Notes: a model not told the origin generated them from the sequence alone. A stretch of 64,000 nucleotides of DNA from Lasiodiplodia sp. COLG20 (GCA_009801085.1 VNWV01000006.1:2728001-2792000), one strand, 5' to 3'. Positions 32,554 through 44,024 are shown, counted from the first letter of the stretch. Numbers and translations: made by a program.

Positions 32554-34190
32554 ATGTCATTTCTCCAGAAATTGCCCGAAGAACTTCGCATTGGAGTGTT
32601 TGAACTCTGTGAACCAGATGACTTGGTCAGACTGTGCCTTACAGCCCGCCACGTGCGTGCAACTTGCGTAATGCCGTCCATTTCTTGAGTCCTCTTGTCA
32701 AAGATTACTAACAACAATAAAGACAGAGTATCTGTACCGCGATGTTGACTTATATTCACCCGGTTATGACATGAACCGAATCCGGGACCGACGTAACAAA
32801 TTGTTGCCCCTGGCGGAAGAATCGAATGCTTTGACCTATCGCAGGCAGCTATCTCTCATTAGAAGTCTACAAAAGAATCCAGAGTGTGGTGCGCATGTAA
32901 AAAAACTGCGATGGACAACTATTAGAACCTGGGATGATGTTCACAAAAAGGAGCTGGATCTCGCATACCAGCGACTATCGAACAATGAAATTACTCCGGA
33001 AGGACTCAAACATGAGCTCCGCTTCTTCGAATGCAACAGTACTTTAAACACCACTTGCTCTCCCCCACATGTACAACCACGCTGACTACAGTTCATGTAC
33101 TCTTTGGAGAACCTTTTCCCTCCTCACCAACGTCCGGTGCGTCGAAATATTCTTCTCGAGGTAAGTTAAGCCCCGCCTCTTTAGGCAAGCAAACCGCTAA
33201 AAGACCAAAAGGAACATCACGTTCCGAGAAGCAAACCCTCCACCACCACACCTCTTCCCCCTCGCCAATTCGATCCATCTATCCGGCATCACCTCCCGCT
33301 CCGTCGTACACGCCATCCTGGACACCGGCAACCCCCATCTCCTCGAATACCTACATCTCGACAACCTCCTAGAGTTCGCCGAGCTCGACGGTATCCCCCA
33401 AGACATCTCCCGCTCCGCAAAAGCCCGCATGCTCGCGTCCCCGCCCCACCACTCCCCCGACGACACCGCCACCCCGATCGCCGGCCCCATGCGCACCCAC
33501 CTCACTCCCTTTATCGGCAAATGGGCGCACCTGCGCACGCTCCACATCTCGACGGCCAGCCAGTCCTCGTCCTCCTCCGCCGCCGACGTCGGCCACGGCC
33601 ACGGCCGCCCGCAGATCATCAGCATCAGCCACGTACGGAACGACCGCTACTGGAACCCGACCACCGAGGACGCACGCTACGCCGAATTCGCCGCCCTCCT
33701 GCGCTCCGTCGCCCCCACCCTGCGCCGCTTCCGCTTCGAGCAGGGCCCGACGAACGACCTGGCGGCCGACGGCTGGGCCATCATTCCCAGTCGGCAGATC
33801 ATGCAGACGGCGTGCCGCACGCAGCCGGGCGCGCTGCCGCCGCCACCGCGGGTGCGGCCGATGGATGTGCGATTCGTCGAGCACCTGGTGCCGGCGGTAG
33901 TGGAGAGCGAGTGGCCGAGGTTGGAGAGGATGGAGTTGGTGGGTGTGGCGGCCAGGTCGAGGTATGAGGATGATAGGGCGGTGTTTCCGTATGAGGATTG
34001 TGGGGATCGGCCGGCGATTGTGAATACGCCGCTTGATGAGGGGACGCAGGAGGCGCTGCGTAAGGCCGTGGGGGAGAGGGCGGTGTTGGTGGTGAGGGAG
34101 AGTGCGGAGGGGTACTTTTGGATTCCGGAGTACGGCCAGTATAGGCACGGGATTCCGAAGGTGGTGGAGGTGGAGGGGGAGGGGGATTAG
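32554..34190 (+). CDS. F-box/LRR-like protein with an apparent frame break
   Basis: The start MSFLQKLPEELRIGVFELC is an F-box-like opening. Exon 1 (32554-32652) joins TEYLYRDVDLYSP at 32723. Further on, WRTFSLLTNVRCVEIFF leads through an intron (33161-33211) to NITFREANPPPPHLFP, LANSIHLSGITSRSVV and LLEYLHLDNLLEFAEL, typical of fungal F-box proteins with LRR-like strands. The frame entering at 32723 and the frame leaving at 33160 do not match. They would match if one base were absent from the C5 run at 33062-33066, and no splice pair I tried repairs it. This may be a sequencing error in a homopolymer or a recent inactivating mutation. The last exon runs to 34190. Confidence 0.75.
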
Positions 34191-35812
34191 GAGGGGGACT
34201 AAGAGGAAACTGGGGTTTGATGGTGCTTTTGCGGATTTCTTGAATGATGAGTATAATTTCTGGGCATGGGTTGATCTGGTGGACGAATATGGTGCGAAGG
34301 TCGGCCAGGATCATATCCAAGAAATATTTATGACAGGACTGGGATTTTGACCATGCTCTAGGCTATTACAGTAATATCATGGCGAGAATAGAAACTTGGC
34401 CTTATTGTTGTAGATTAAGACAGCTTATCTGCTGTTTCAAGACGGGATAAAAGGCCAGGTAGCGACAACCAGCCACAGAAGCTCTATATTGAGCTGGCTC
34501 TCGTCCCCGTAGATGCTTACGTGCAGTCTTCGCTTTCTTCTGAAAGCTTATGGTGGCTACGGCAGCATCGTCGCCGTTCTTTGTTGATGTGTGGAAGAAT
34601 CGTTGGGTGACAAAAAGGAGTGATTGATAAGTAGCCGAGGGAGCCGGTCGTTTGTTAGCTGACCCAAATTAGTTTAGCCTTTCCCAGCTGAAAAGAGATT
34701 AGTTCTTCTTGGCCCTATCCCGAGCGTCCAAGGCCTGAGGCAACACGGATAGTGTGAACGCTGCTTTGCTGTGGAAGGGGCGCCTATGGCGGCTGCGCTG
34801 TCAGACAAGGCACGGAAATTTCTAGAGGCTGAGTATGCTGCTGGTCTACTGCGGGCATTTAGGACGACCTGGCGCTGTTAATCGCTAGTGATCGCCGGTT
34901 TTTGTCGTGATGGGGGTTGCTCCCTCAGCACTGTGGGAGAGGACCAGATAGCTGAGCGCCCGATGCAACCGGCACACGCTAGCCTGTCCTGAGAACACCA
35001 GACCTTCGGCCATGATAGCATCTTGGGGTTGGCACCAGGGCCCTTCGTGAAAGGAACGGTACTCTACTGCGGGCGTTTAGCCTGAGCGGTGTTAGAACAC
35101 TCCGCAAAGGGAGCGAATCTCCGCAGGAGCGCTCCCTGGCTCTTTTACGCAAAATGTGCTCTCGGTCCTCAACACGCCAAGTGGAGAGATCTGCGTTCCT
35201 TCTCTTCACTTCACTCCTCATCGATTTCATCATCTGTTGTCCTTCAACTCACGATCACCCACCAACACCAACATGCGTCTTTGCATCCATCTCCGCAGCC
35301 AGCACTTCTAAGAACCCTCGGTGGCGACCTTGTAAGGCTTGTCTCCCATGATTCGTCGCAAACACGGGCCTTTCATGGACGTGCGCAGCTTGGAAACGAC
35401 TTGGTAGAAGGAATATCGACATGGCGATGTCGACTGAGGCACACTTTTCTTCTGCTCGCCGAAGAACACCGGAATCGTTCATGAAAGAGCTAAGGGATAA
35501 CGAATGTTTGGGATTCTACGGGCGTGCCAATACCTGGCGAAACAAAGGCGGGTCCTGCGTTCAATAACTCAATTTGGGACGGATGCGCGCCTCCACACAC
35601 CACGACCAATATTATCCAACATGCAATTCCTCCGCCTGCAAGTATGTTGATGGCCGTCGGGCATCAGAGGTGCCTAGCGTCGCGGGACGAGAAGCGGGAT
35701 CCCAAGCAGGCCGCGAGTAACGACGAGTTGGTTTTCTTCGTCCACTGTTCCGTCACAGGTCAGCTACAGCAGCCTTTCGTGGGGTGTCCCCAAATGCCAG
35801 ACGATATCTTGA
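34191..35812. other. Gene-poor stretch
   Basis: About 1.6 kb without a convincing gene. An 18-bp direct repeat TCTACTGCGGGC(A/G)TTTAG occurs at 34845-34862 and 35063-35080 with one transition difference. The open frame 35089-35484 and its neighbours lack motifs. The sequence looks like degraded intergenic or repeat DNA. Confidence 0.45.
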
Positions 35813-36240
35813 TCAGTAGACGGAGGAATCTATACCGGCGTTGGATGGAACGGCGTAGCGGCGGGCGATGAGTTTACGGACGAAAATGGCACCGCCGGCG
35901 AGGACGAGGAGCCCGAGGACGCCGCTGTAGGAGATGGGAACTATTTCGGATCAGCTCAGCTTCGCGATTGCCGTGGACCGCTCAGCCTACAGAACATCGC
36001 GTCGATGGGTGACTAGGCGGCAGGAAGCTTGATGTCGAAGCGGGGCTTTGCGAGGCGCTACAAATTGAAGGGTGGAGCGGTGTTTGATGGAGTACTCGAA
36101 TGAACCACAGTCGTGTGCCAGGTGATGTCTATCGACGGTCGGGTATGAAGAGCTCGACTCCTGTGAGCTCAGTTGCGGGGGATGGACATGTCAACCGGAT
36201 AGTCGACGAGCTCTGCTGGCTGGCTGGCCTCTCTTTGGCG
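35813..36240 (-). pseudogene. Decayed coding remnant, membrane-protein-like
   Basis: On the minus strand, protein-like text survives in pieces: a segment with FEYSIKHRSTLQFVAPRK, which a frame shift would connect to PRFDIKLPAA before a stop. After a possible 50-bp intron follows PISYSGVLGLLVLAGGAIF and VRKLIARRYAVPSNAG, ending at 35813. The latter is a clean transmembrane helix with a basic flank. No single frame or splice pattern connects them, so I call a fossil gene or two gene ends. The family is not recognised. Confidence 0.35.
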
Positions 36241-36759
36241 GTTTAGCCGCTGCGACGATTCGCACCTTCTTGGCTGTTGCAATCCACTCACACACCCACC
36301 GGTTTTGGGTATTGTAGCTTTATGATTGGTGGAAGCGTAAGGCGAGTAAGTAAGGTATGTTGTTAACTGCTTGATTTAGAATACCCTAAACCTAACATGT
36401 TGCCATTCAGACATGCCGGTGGATCGCGTTGGCCGAGGAAATAGTGCCAGCATGTCTTCGCCATAAGCTGGAAACGTGATGCAAAATTTCTGGCGACTCT
36501 GTTAGGCCCTCTTTTAAATTTGATTGAAATTTAATCGTTTGTTCTAGCCATTTGATTTAATGGTGCCGCTGTAAAGCATATAACATAGCTTTTGTGAGGG
36601 GAGAGGCTCGCTGACGTTACAGGGGATTCTGTATCTGATGGCTAGCGAGGTTGTTTTTCGATTGGAATCCAGAATCCTAGCCTATAGTACCACAAGAATC
36701 AGCATGAATAACCCGTTTTAGCCTGTCGCACCCCCGGAACAATCTATGACTCCCTTGTC
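36241..36759. other. Intergenic, AT-rich
   Basis: About 520 bp, AT-rich in its second half (for example around 36500-36600). Nothing was recognised. Confidence 0.45.
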
Positions 36760-38379
36760 ATGATCTTTTGCGCCAGCATTCCACTGGAAGAGGGGATGTA
36801 TATAACGCCGGAAATTAGCCGTCGGGAGTCTCGACCTCCGGTGCGGAAGCCTTTACACTCTCCAACACGCCCCCCCAGGATGACCAAAGAACGCTTAACC
36901 ACCAGAACTTCGTCAGAGCTTCAGCCGGGGCCGCATAACTCCTTCCTCAGTGAAGTTTTGGCGGCTCCGAGTTCTCTCTCTCAGCAAGGGTTTACCACTG
37001 CCCCGCATGACTCTCGCACGATCGACGCGCAGCAAGATATCGGGCATGATCGCCGAGACATAGACCCGTCGCTACTGCCATTTGACAGCGGACCATATTC
37101 TACGCTGTTTGATTGGCCTGGAGAGCAGGTAACTGCAAAAGCCTCAACTTTGCGCTCATCCTCAGAGCCTCGTCTTCCACCCTCAGCGCCTCAGCATGCA
37201 CCTCCAAAGAACTTTGCGTGTCCTTATCATAAGAGACAACCCGGGAAGTATCTCTCTAGCTCGTGCTTTCGACATGGATTTCCAAGCATTGACCGAGTAA
37301 AGTAAGTAAACATTTACAAAGCCTTTTTTGTCCTTCATTCTTGCCTTTACTGGAAATATGACCTAACGATAACCGATGATTCGTATGTAGAGAGCACCTG
37401 TACAGGCGTCATGAATCACAGCCGCACTGCACCCGTTGCTACGCAACTTTCCCTAACCCTGAACAGTTGAAGCAACATCAAGAAATAGGTCCCTGCCTAC
37501 CGGCTCCTGATTCACAGAAACCTCCCGTTGAGGGGATTACAAAGTCAATGAAACAACAACTTCAGAAAAGACATCGAGGTTTAACTGCAGAGCAAAAATG
37601 GACTATACTGTATAAGGTCCTCTTTCCCGAAGCTAAAGAGATACCATCGCCTTGTGAGTCAGGCATCGCTAATGCTTGCGGAGAATTCAGACTAACTTTT
37701 TGTATGGCTAGACCACGAACCGGACCAACTATTTGATCACAGCATATCCTCGGAGGTTTTGGAGTTTGCGCATTTCAGCCAAAGCATGGTTCCCAATCTC
37801 ACACGCAGTCATGCCGAGAAGGCAATACGGGAGCGGCGCCTTGAAGGATTGGATGAATTGCTAGACTTACTTCCTGAGCTCTCCCGAACAGCAGGCGCCG
37901 AGGCCTTAGATCTTTGGCGAGCTAAGAAATACTTAGATGATTCGACTGCTCCACCAGCTCTTGGGGTTGACGAAGCTTTTGGCTCACAGTCACCTACCTC
38001 TGCCCCGAATTCCGGGCCTGCTCACAGCGAAACCACTCCATTCACGGTTCGGAATTCAACATCCGTCTCCTCTGCTGAAGGAACTATTTGCGCTACTTCT
38101 ACATCATCTCCCACGGTCACACCCGATTACGTTTGCAAGCTATGCGGTAGACCTTTCAGCAGAAAGAGTAATGCAATACGGCACGAGAAATATGTGTGCA
38201 CAATGATGTCTCAGCGCCCGCGCCACCAGTGTTCTTCATGTGGCAAATCGTATCACCGCTCGGACGCTCTAAAAAATCACATTGCTAAGGAGCACCCTGA
38301 GCTGCAAGCGCTTCAATCTCAACATGGGCCTGGTAAACACCCCATACGTGAAGATCCGATGGAGCTGGACGGTGAATAA
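36760..38379 (+). CDS. C2H2 zinc-finger protein (fungal regulator type)
   Basis: Exons 36760-37301, 37391-37653 and 37712-38379 sum to 490 residues with matching phases. FACPYHKRQPGKY...CFRHGFPSIDRVK, then EHLYRRH, HCTRCYATF and QLKQHQEIGPC form the degenerate double finger known from many ascomycete proteins that begin FACP. Near the C-terminus are two clearer fingers: YVCKLCGRPFSRKSNAIRHEKYVC and, in shorter pieces, HQCSSCGKSYHRSD with LKNHIAKEH. Both introns have good donors (GTAAGT, GTGAGT). It is presumably nuclear and DNA-binding. The start could also be the ATG at 36880 (MTKERL). It lies just left of the proline cluster but shares no promoter with it. Confidence 0.82.
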
Positions 38380-38884
38380 AGCTCTTCCCCTTCAACATTG
38401 TACATACTTTTTCTCGTTTCCTCTTACAGGAAGGGAAGAATACCGGAATCAAGCTCTTTTTTTGCAGACACAAACCATCTCCACGAGCCTTGGGAACGCT
38501 ATTCGCCGTTTGAATGCCCAAGAAAAATTATACGAGGGCTTGAGGAAGCTAATTTAGCGCCGTGCTTCACGATCACCTTCTCCACCAGGAGTAGTCAGTA
38601 GCAAGGCTACGATAGTGTAGATGTTCCACGTTCGTGGAAGCCCGACCAGTGTGGCCTCGACTTCTCCCCGCTTGACGCTATGGCGGCTTACCTTCGCGCA
38701 TTCGTGTAGGAGAGGGAGCTTCATGGTCAATCAACGCTACCAAAGACAGGGAACTGCTACGGTAAGGTACGGAATTGCGCATCATTGCGCACAAGACAAG
38801 CGGCATGCGCATAGTGAAGCTGGATATCCGTGACAACAAGGAAGAAGTTTGCATTCTGACGACGGCTTAAGACAACCCTTTCTC
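38380..38884. other. Intergenic between convergent genes
   Basis: About 500 bp between the C2H2 gene and the 3' end of the P5C reductase gene. Nothing was recognised. Confidence 0.5.
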
Positions 38885-39858
38885 TTACTCCCTCGATGGT
38901 TGCAGATGACGCGTCCCATCTATCAATGCCTGCGCAAACACTGCCCTTGTGGCCGCCTTTTCGACCGTCAACAGCGATTGGATGGTGCAGCCCCGGGGCG
39001 ACGAGATGCTCTCCCTCACGACAGCAGGATGCATTCCAAGAGCCAGCATACCCCCCAACCCCTGAACCCCCTGCACAGCAATCTCCATAGCATCTGCCCT
39101 TCGAAGCCCCTCGGCAACAGATCCGTCCAACAAGCCTTCGAGAGGAATCGACAAAGCCGCCAAGCACGCCGTCATCAACATGGATCCGGCATTGACCAGC
39201 CCTTCTGCAAGCCATTTGACGCTGCCGACCTGGTTGAATATCCATTCCGTCAGCTCGGCTTCCCGTTGAGGTATGGGACCCGACTCCGGTAATTCCAGAA
39301 TCGTCATGGATTGGCGGCATCTTGCGGCGATGTTGGGCACGGCTTTGGTGACAATCGGTCCTCCTGCGCTCGTCTCAGGCTCGTCGGCGGTGGATACGCA
39401 GAGTCTATGGACCTCAGAAGAACTCAAGCCAGCCAGCATGCTGATTACAAGCTTGCCTTTTAGTGCTTCTTGGACTTCCGGAATCCCGAGTACGTCCCGG
39501 GCCATGTATGGTTTGAAGCCCAGCACTACCACGTCTGCTTCTCGTATGGCGTCCACGATATGAGAGTGCAAGACGCGTACACGAGACACATGTCTGCCGC
39601 TGTATTTTTCTTGGAGTCTCTGTGCTGAGCGTGCGCTCTGCGTGTATGCGATGAACTTGGATATCCTCGGCTTCGGCGATGATCCGGGTGTGTCAAGAAC
39701 ATCGTCCGGGAAAATCGAGTCGAGTAGACCATGCAGAACGGCACCTCCCATATTTCCTTGGAAAAATTAGTCTTTCTATATGCATTGGATAGTTGAAATG
39801 TCCAGTTGTGTAACTCACCACAGCCGATGAATGCTGCTGTCAGATCAAATTCACCCAT
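38885..39858 (-). CDS. PRO3-like: Pyrroline-5-carboxylate reductase family (P5CR)
   Basis: P5CR reduces pyrroline-5-carboxylate to proline with NAD(P)H. Exon 1 (39819-39858) and exon 2 (38885-39756) join across a 62-bp intron to give 303 residues. The N-terminal Rossmann motif AFIGCGNMGGAVL is completed by the splice. DVVVLGFKPYMARDVL, KLVISMLAGLSS and TKAVPNIAARCRQS follow, and the C-terminal family signature is VRESISSPRGCTIQSLL. All are in the expected places. It is the first gene of the proline cluster and the only one running in the biosynthetic direction. Its upstream gap has a CGG-N10-CCG palindrome 137 bp before the ATG. A housekeeping P5CR probably exists elsewhere, so this copy may be a specialised, co-induced isoform (inference). 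Confidence 0.9.
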
Positions 39859-39994
39859 CCTGTTTGGTTGGCTTGACGAAAACGGGTATCAAGTAAGATC
39901 TTTGTGGCGGCCTCGAAACGAAGAAGTAGAAGATAGATGATTGAATTCTCTCAAATGTATCTGCCTACGCCGTGGATATTTAAATTCTACTGTT

Positions 39995-40010
39995 CGGCAT
40001 GGACTTCCCG
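39995..40010. promoter_or_regulatory. CGG-N10-CCG palindrome, P5CR promoter
   Basis: CGGCATGGACTTCCCG lies 137 bp upstream of the P5CR start. The CGG-N10-CCG form is that bound by yeast Put3. Binding here is inferred. Confidence 0.55.
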
Positions 40011-40033
40011 TTCCGATGTTCTCGAACTCGGTT

Positions 40034-40682
40034 CTATTTTCCGGAGGGCATGGGAACCCGGATAGCGGATACATACTGAGTCATTCACAGTCAGTGATAA
40101 CGCTATCATGCAAAAGAGTAACATGGAATGGACTGGCATACCGGAATCACCTGAACCTTATCCAGGTCCCAAACGCCGTGGGCAGTGTAAGCGTCGTTTT
40201 TGATAATTTCCCAGACCTCATCAGCGCTCTCTGCTGCGTAGATAATCATGCTGCCTGTTTGGTGAGCAGGCTTACCCTCCACTGCATGTTGTTCATATGT
40301 TCCGCCTAAGAATTTGGTCAGGATCAATAGATAAAGCCCGCAGCGCATGAACCGCGCCATCATGATTTAACTGCTTACCTCCTACCACGAGAGTCCCAGA
40401 TGCTATCTGAGGCTTGATTTGCTCATAGTGTAGCCTTAAAGAAAGTCAGAACTATGTATGTAAACTTGCAGCAGAAATCTGGAAGGGGGAACATAGCACT
40501 TACGGTCCAGCTATCTTCCGTTGCTCCAACACATTCGGCTTGTCCGGCAGCAGGCAGAGGAACTCTTTCTTTGGCATCTTCGCAGTTGAAAAGGTCCGCA
40601 CACGGCCAAGACGAGGGATTTGAGCTGAAACATATAATTGACGAGGGCGAAGTGATGCGCGAAAGATGCTGGATTTAAGCAT
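40034..40682 (-). CDS. YCII-domain protein, possibly mitochondrial
   Basis: A small ferredoxin-like-fold protein of the YCII family; the biochemical role of fungal members is not settled. Four exons are needed. MLKSSIFRASLRPRQLY...FSTAKMPKKEFLCLLPDKP continues to EQRKIAGP. Then LHYEQIKPQIASGTLVV follows, then GGTYEQHAVEGKPAHQTGSM with AESADEVWEIIKNDAY and GVWDLDKVQVIP. A last 14-codon exon (40034-40075) gives YVSAIRVPM, the expected end of the fold. The basic, Ser/Arg-rich N-terminus looks like a mitochondrial presequence, matching the site of proline oxidation. Its promoter has one CGG-N10-CCG and two CGG-N9-CCG sites. It sits between P5CR and the cluster regulator, which suggests a linked role, perhaps handling a reactive intermediate (inference). 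Confidence 0.85.
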
Positions 40683-40828
40683 GATTGCGAGGGTACGGGA
40701 TGTATGTTGTGTGAAGGAATGTCTATCCTTCGATGTGTATGTAGAGTATATGCACCTAACAAGGACTCTCATATAAATTCAAGCATGAGAGTTGTCGAGT
40801 TGCGTATTCAGGCCCTATCTGCGGTATT

Positions 40829-40844
40829 CGGAGATGTATCCCCG
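40829..40844. promoter_or_regulatory. CGG-N10-CCG palindrome, YCII promoter
   Basis: CGGAGATGTATCCCCG lies 147 bp upstream of the YCII start. It is a candidate site for the cluster regulator. Confidence 0.5.
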
Positions 40845-40847
40845 CAT

Positions 40848-40862
40848 CGGAAGTAGATTCCG
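40848..40862. promoter_or_regulatory. CGG-N9-CCG palindrome, YCII promoter
   Basis: CGGAAGTAGATTCCG, extended to TCGG...CCGA, lies 4 bp from the preceding N10 site. It is a candidate regulator site. Confidence 0.5.
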
Positions 40863-40880
40863 AGGTGCGATGAAAGAAGT

Positions 40881-40896
40881 CGGACCGGAACACCGG
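40881..40896. promoter_or_regulatory. CGG-N9-CCG containing CCGG-N4-CCGG
   Basis: CGGACCGGAACACCG (40881-40895) also includes CCGG-AACA-CCGG (40885-40896). CCGG half-sites are recalled for Aspergillus PrnA. It is a candidate regulator site. Confidence 0.5.
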
Positions 40897-41050
40897 TATC
40901 CGCAAATGTGTTCACATGAGCCAACTTATTCCCGGACTTCACTATGACTTGGACCTTTCTGACCATTTGGAAATGGTAATCGACATGCTTTTGGACGAAC
41001 AGGCTTTGGTGCCTTAAATTTTAATTCTCATGGCACATCTCAACACATAT

Positions 41051-43618
41051 CTACCAGCCCATAACCTGTGGCACAAAGTTGCTGTCCACATCGAGTTGCG
41101 CTGCTAGATCCAACATCTCAGTTGGCGATATCCCAATCATTCCGTCTTCCAGAAACGAGTCCCATCCAGAATCAACGGCGGGCATAGGAGACATTCCAGT
41201 CTGATGCTGTTGCTGGTGCAGTGGCTGACTGTGAGCGCTCGGAGGAGGGGTCGGCTCCACATTACCAACTGGTCTCAGGGCTACGAGAGCGTCCTCCAAT
41301 TGGCTGAGCTCCCACTTTCGCAAAGGCGCAGCTACGCTGCCCTTCGAGATCATCTTGTCTATGACATACTGAACATCTTCAAGCCATTTTTCATCCGTGA
41401 GTAGGGCGGGGTTGATGGTGCGGATCAGATAAAGGATGAAGGCGGAGGATGATGCGTCCTCCAATTGAAAGGGAAGGAAAGCTTCTGCAATAATAGTCAG
41501 CAGGATTGTTGTTGTACCGTACTTGCGTAACTCACCCAAGAGATCTTCATCACCCATTATGCGAAGAGTGCGTAGTATTTTCAGTGCTGAGTCTACACAC
41601 GACTGCAGAAGAGACACGACAGGTGCAGATAGCGAACTCGGTCGGCGCCTGAAAGTTTCCGCTTGTTTGAGGTGTATGTGCAGAGCACACATCACCAAAG
41701 GGCGTGTGGTCAAAACGACGCACTATAGTCGTTAGAAACTAGAGGGAGACTAAGGTGGTTGTTTCATACATGATGGTAAGACAGTATCAGACGCAGAGCC
41801 ATTCTGGACGCTTTGCTGATTGATCCCTGGAAATGAGTACTGAGAAGGTCGTTTATGTCCTTAGAAAGTTGGGCAAGCTCTCTCAGAACTTCCTGTGTGT
41901 TTGGTACAAGAGACCCGTTAAATTGCTTTCCAACTCCGTAGATAGCTGTCAAATGTGTCGTCAGTCAGGAGGCATGGCGTTATCCTGCGGTCTACGTACC
42001 TGTCAGAATACGGGCCATTAAGCGCGAGAGTCGGACATGTAAGGTCATGTTCAATGCATCGAGAGATTCATCCATCTCTGAAGGAAGCTTTGTGGTAATG
42101 TCGGCGTCACAGATGGAGCAAGGACAGCCTATGAGAGGCCCAAACTCGCGGTCCAGTTTGTAGACGACCCAGAAGACAATGTTGCATCGACGAGAGTGTT
42201 CAATGCCTACCACCTCTTCTGGCATGTGGCGATGCCATCCTTCGACTATGCAAATACGCAATGCGTGTCCAATCTGATGCAAAATGTTGCATTAGTCGCA
42301 GTCTTAAAAGCAGTGTTAGATCACCTACATGATAGCAAGCGCCAACCCTCATGTCAAGGGACTGAAGATAGACCGCGCCTAGAGCTAACGCTTGAGCTGC
42401 CTGTATGGGATCAGGTGCTAGCCCTGCAAGGTCTGGCATCAAGGCCATGGCTCTGGCAGCATACTGGTAGCCCGATGGCCCCCCGCGAGCCCTATCATTG
42501 GCAATAGAAGCTTTCCCGAAGGCTATAATCAGGAGAAATTGAGCATACCAATGTCTCGATGACTTAGCTTTTGCTAAAGGGTCATCATAGAATTCGTGGA
42601 TACTGTGGATGAATTCTGTTTCGTCAATTATGTATAAAATTGAACCCAGATAGAATTTTGCAGCACTGAACATAAACAGAGCATAGTCCATGGGTGGCAC
42701 ATTGGATACATCCGGTATCTCATCATAAGGCAGGGGCGTCCAGCGTAAGCGGAAACTCTCGCCGTCGAAGTGGCCGGGGTCTGGGTGAAAAATGGATTCG
42801 GGTAAACGCCATCCAAGCAGGGATAAAACGCGTCTGCAGAATGACCATGAGGAACAAGGGCCCATGTACCCTTGGGAAGCGGGGTCAGTCTAAAGTAGAG
42901 GTAACATTTTCAGAAGCATTTACTCACAAAACCTCCCACCTCTCTCAGCGAAGGTATAGTCGTTATCGGCCAATGGATTCTGCCGGAATGTTGTACCGAA
43001 ATCGGACTCGTGCCCCTCTGCTGCGGAATACTGGGATGGAGGATATCGAACTGTGGGGAAATTAATTGTGAGGTCTAAATCAGTGTTGGATATATCAGCG
43101 TGCGCCCAAAAGTAAAGAACATGTGAAATCTCACCCCCTTCTGCATCCTCCTCCGAGGCACCATACCGCGTTGGATTATCGGATGATGCTGAAAGAAAGC
43201 TACCGGGTGCCGCCTGACTAGCCTCCGGTGCAGGGTTCTGGCCAGACTGATAGGGACTTTCTGAGCTTGCACTCGGAACTGGGGACAGAATCTGGTTGTT
43301 CCGACTTTCCAGCTCCCGGAGGTAACTGCATGGTATAGTCTTTTAGTTTTTCGGACGTCATCTTGATACCGCTCCGAATTGCTTGGCTATTTACCTCTCC
43401 GGAACGGATACGCGCTTGACTTCGGCCGCATAGTGGCACTGCTCTTTCTTCCGGCTGCACCTGGGGCACGGTTGCGAACCGGAACACTTCACCTTCATCA
43501 CCCGACATCTTTCGCAGCTTTGCGGCGTTAGCAAGTGAGGCCATTAAAGTAGGTTTGACCTTCCATACGCTTTCGAAATCTTTTTTCTCACCCTGCTTTG
43601 ATGCGTCGAAGTAGGCAT
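41051..43618 (-). CDS. Put3/PrnA-like Zn2Cys6 regulator of the proline cluster
   Basis: A nuclear Zn2Cys6 activator. The first exon (43560-43618) encodes MPTSTHQSRVRKKISKAYG and is joined through a very short 42-bp intron (43518-43559) to SCERCRVMKVKCSGSQPC, continuing PRCSRKKEQCHY. This is C-X2-C-X6-C-X5-C-X2-C-X6-C. Next comes AAEVKRVSVPE, and after an intron (43326-43394) YLRELESRNNQIL, a linker plus coiled coil laid out as in Put3. About nine exons carry the rest. The middle homology region includes AQALALGAVYLQSLDMRVGA and IGHALRICIVEGWHRH, and the acidic C-terminus ends NFVPQVMGW. Position inside the cluster and the recurring CGG palindromes, one 54 bp upstream of its own start, support it as the local activator; inducer binding is inferred. 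Confidence 0.85.
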
Positions 43619-43671
43619 AGTGATCAAAGCTCCCACAGGTGAACTGACGGTCACGAAGAATGCCAGAGAGT

Positions 43672-43686
43672 CGGGGCAGCGTTCCG
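43672..43686. promoter_or_regulatory. CGG-N9-CCG palindrome near regulator start
   Basis: CGGGGCAGCGTTCCG, extended to TCGG...CCGA, lies 54 bp upstream of the regulator ATG. It may serve autoregulation. Confidence 0.5.
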
Positions 43687-44024
43687 ACTTTAAAGTTGAC
43701 TATCATGTCAAGTCCAATCACGAATAGCCAATAGTAGCAGGATAGTGCTGTCGTATCAAGATGTACTAGGGCGTAGTTCTCCACAGGTCTTATCTACTAC
43801 CCCGCATTTTTGACGCAGCAGCCCTCAGTTCGGCGATAGATTCACAATTGCTTGACTTCCACACCTTGTGGCACAATCACGTACTCTGGGGACCAAAGAA
43901 TCAGACTAACGCACCCGAGAATTATCTAGAAAATGAAGGTTAGAAGTGTGACTTAGAATGAGATAAAGGATTTTTGTGTGGAAGTTTCTTAGCAGGTAGG
44001 CGATAAAGTGGGCTAAGCGAGTGT

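Noticed and set aside
34875..34900. Short match to a small-subunit rRNA-like string (AATCGCTAGTGATCGC)
   Set aside because: Only about 16 bases match and no neighbouring rRNA sequence exists; chance similarity.
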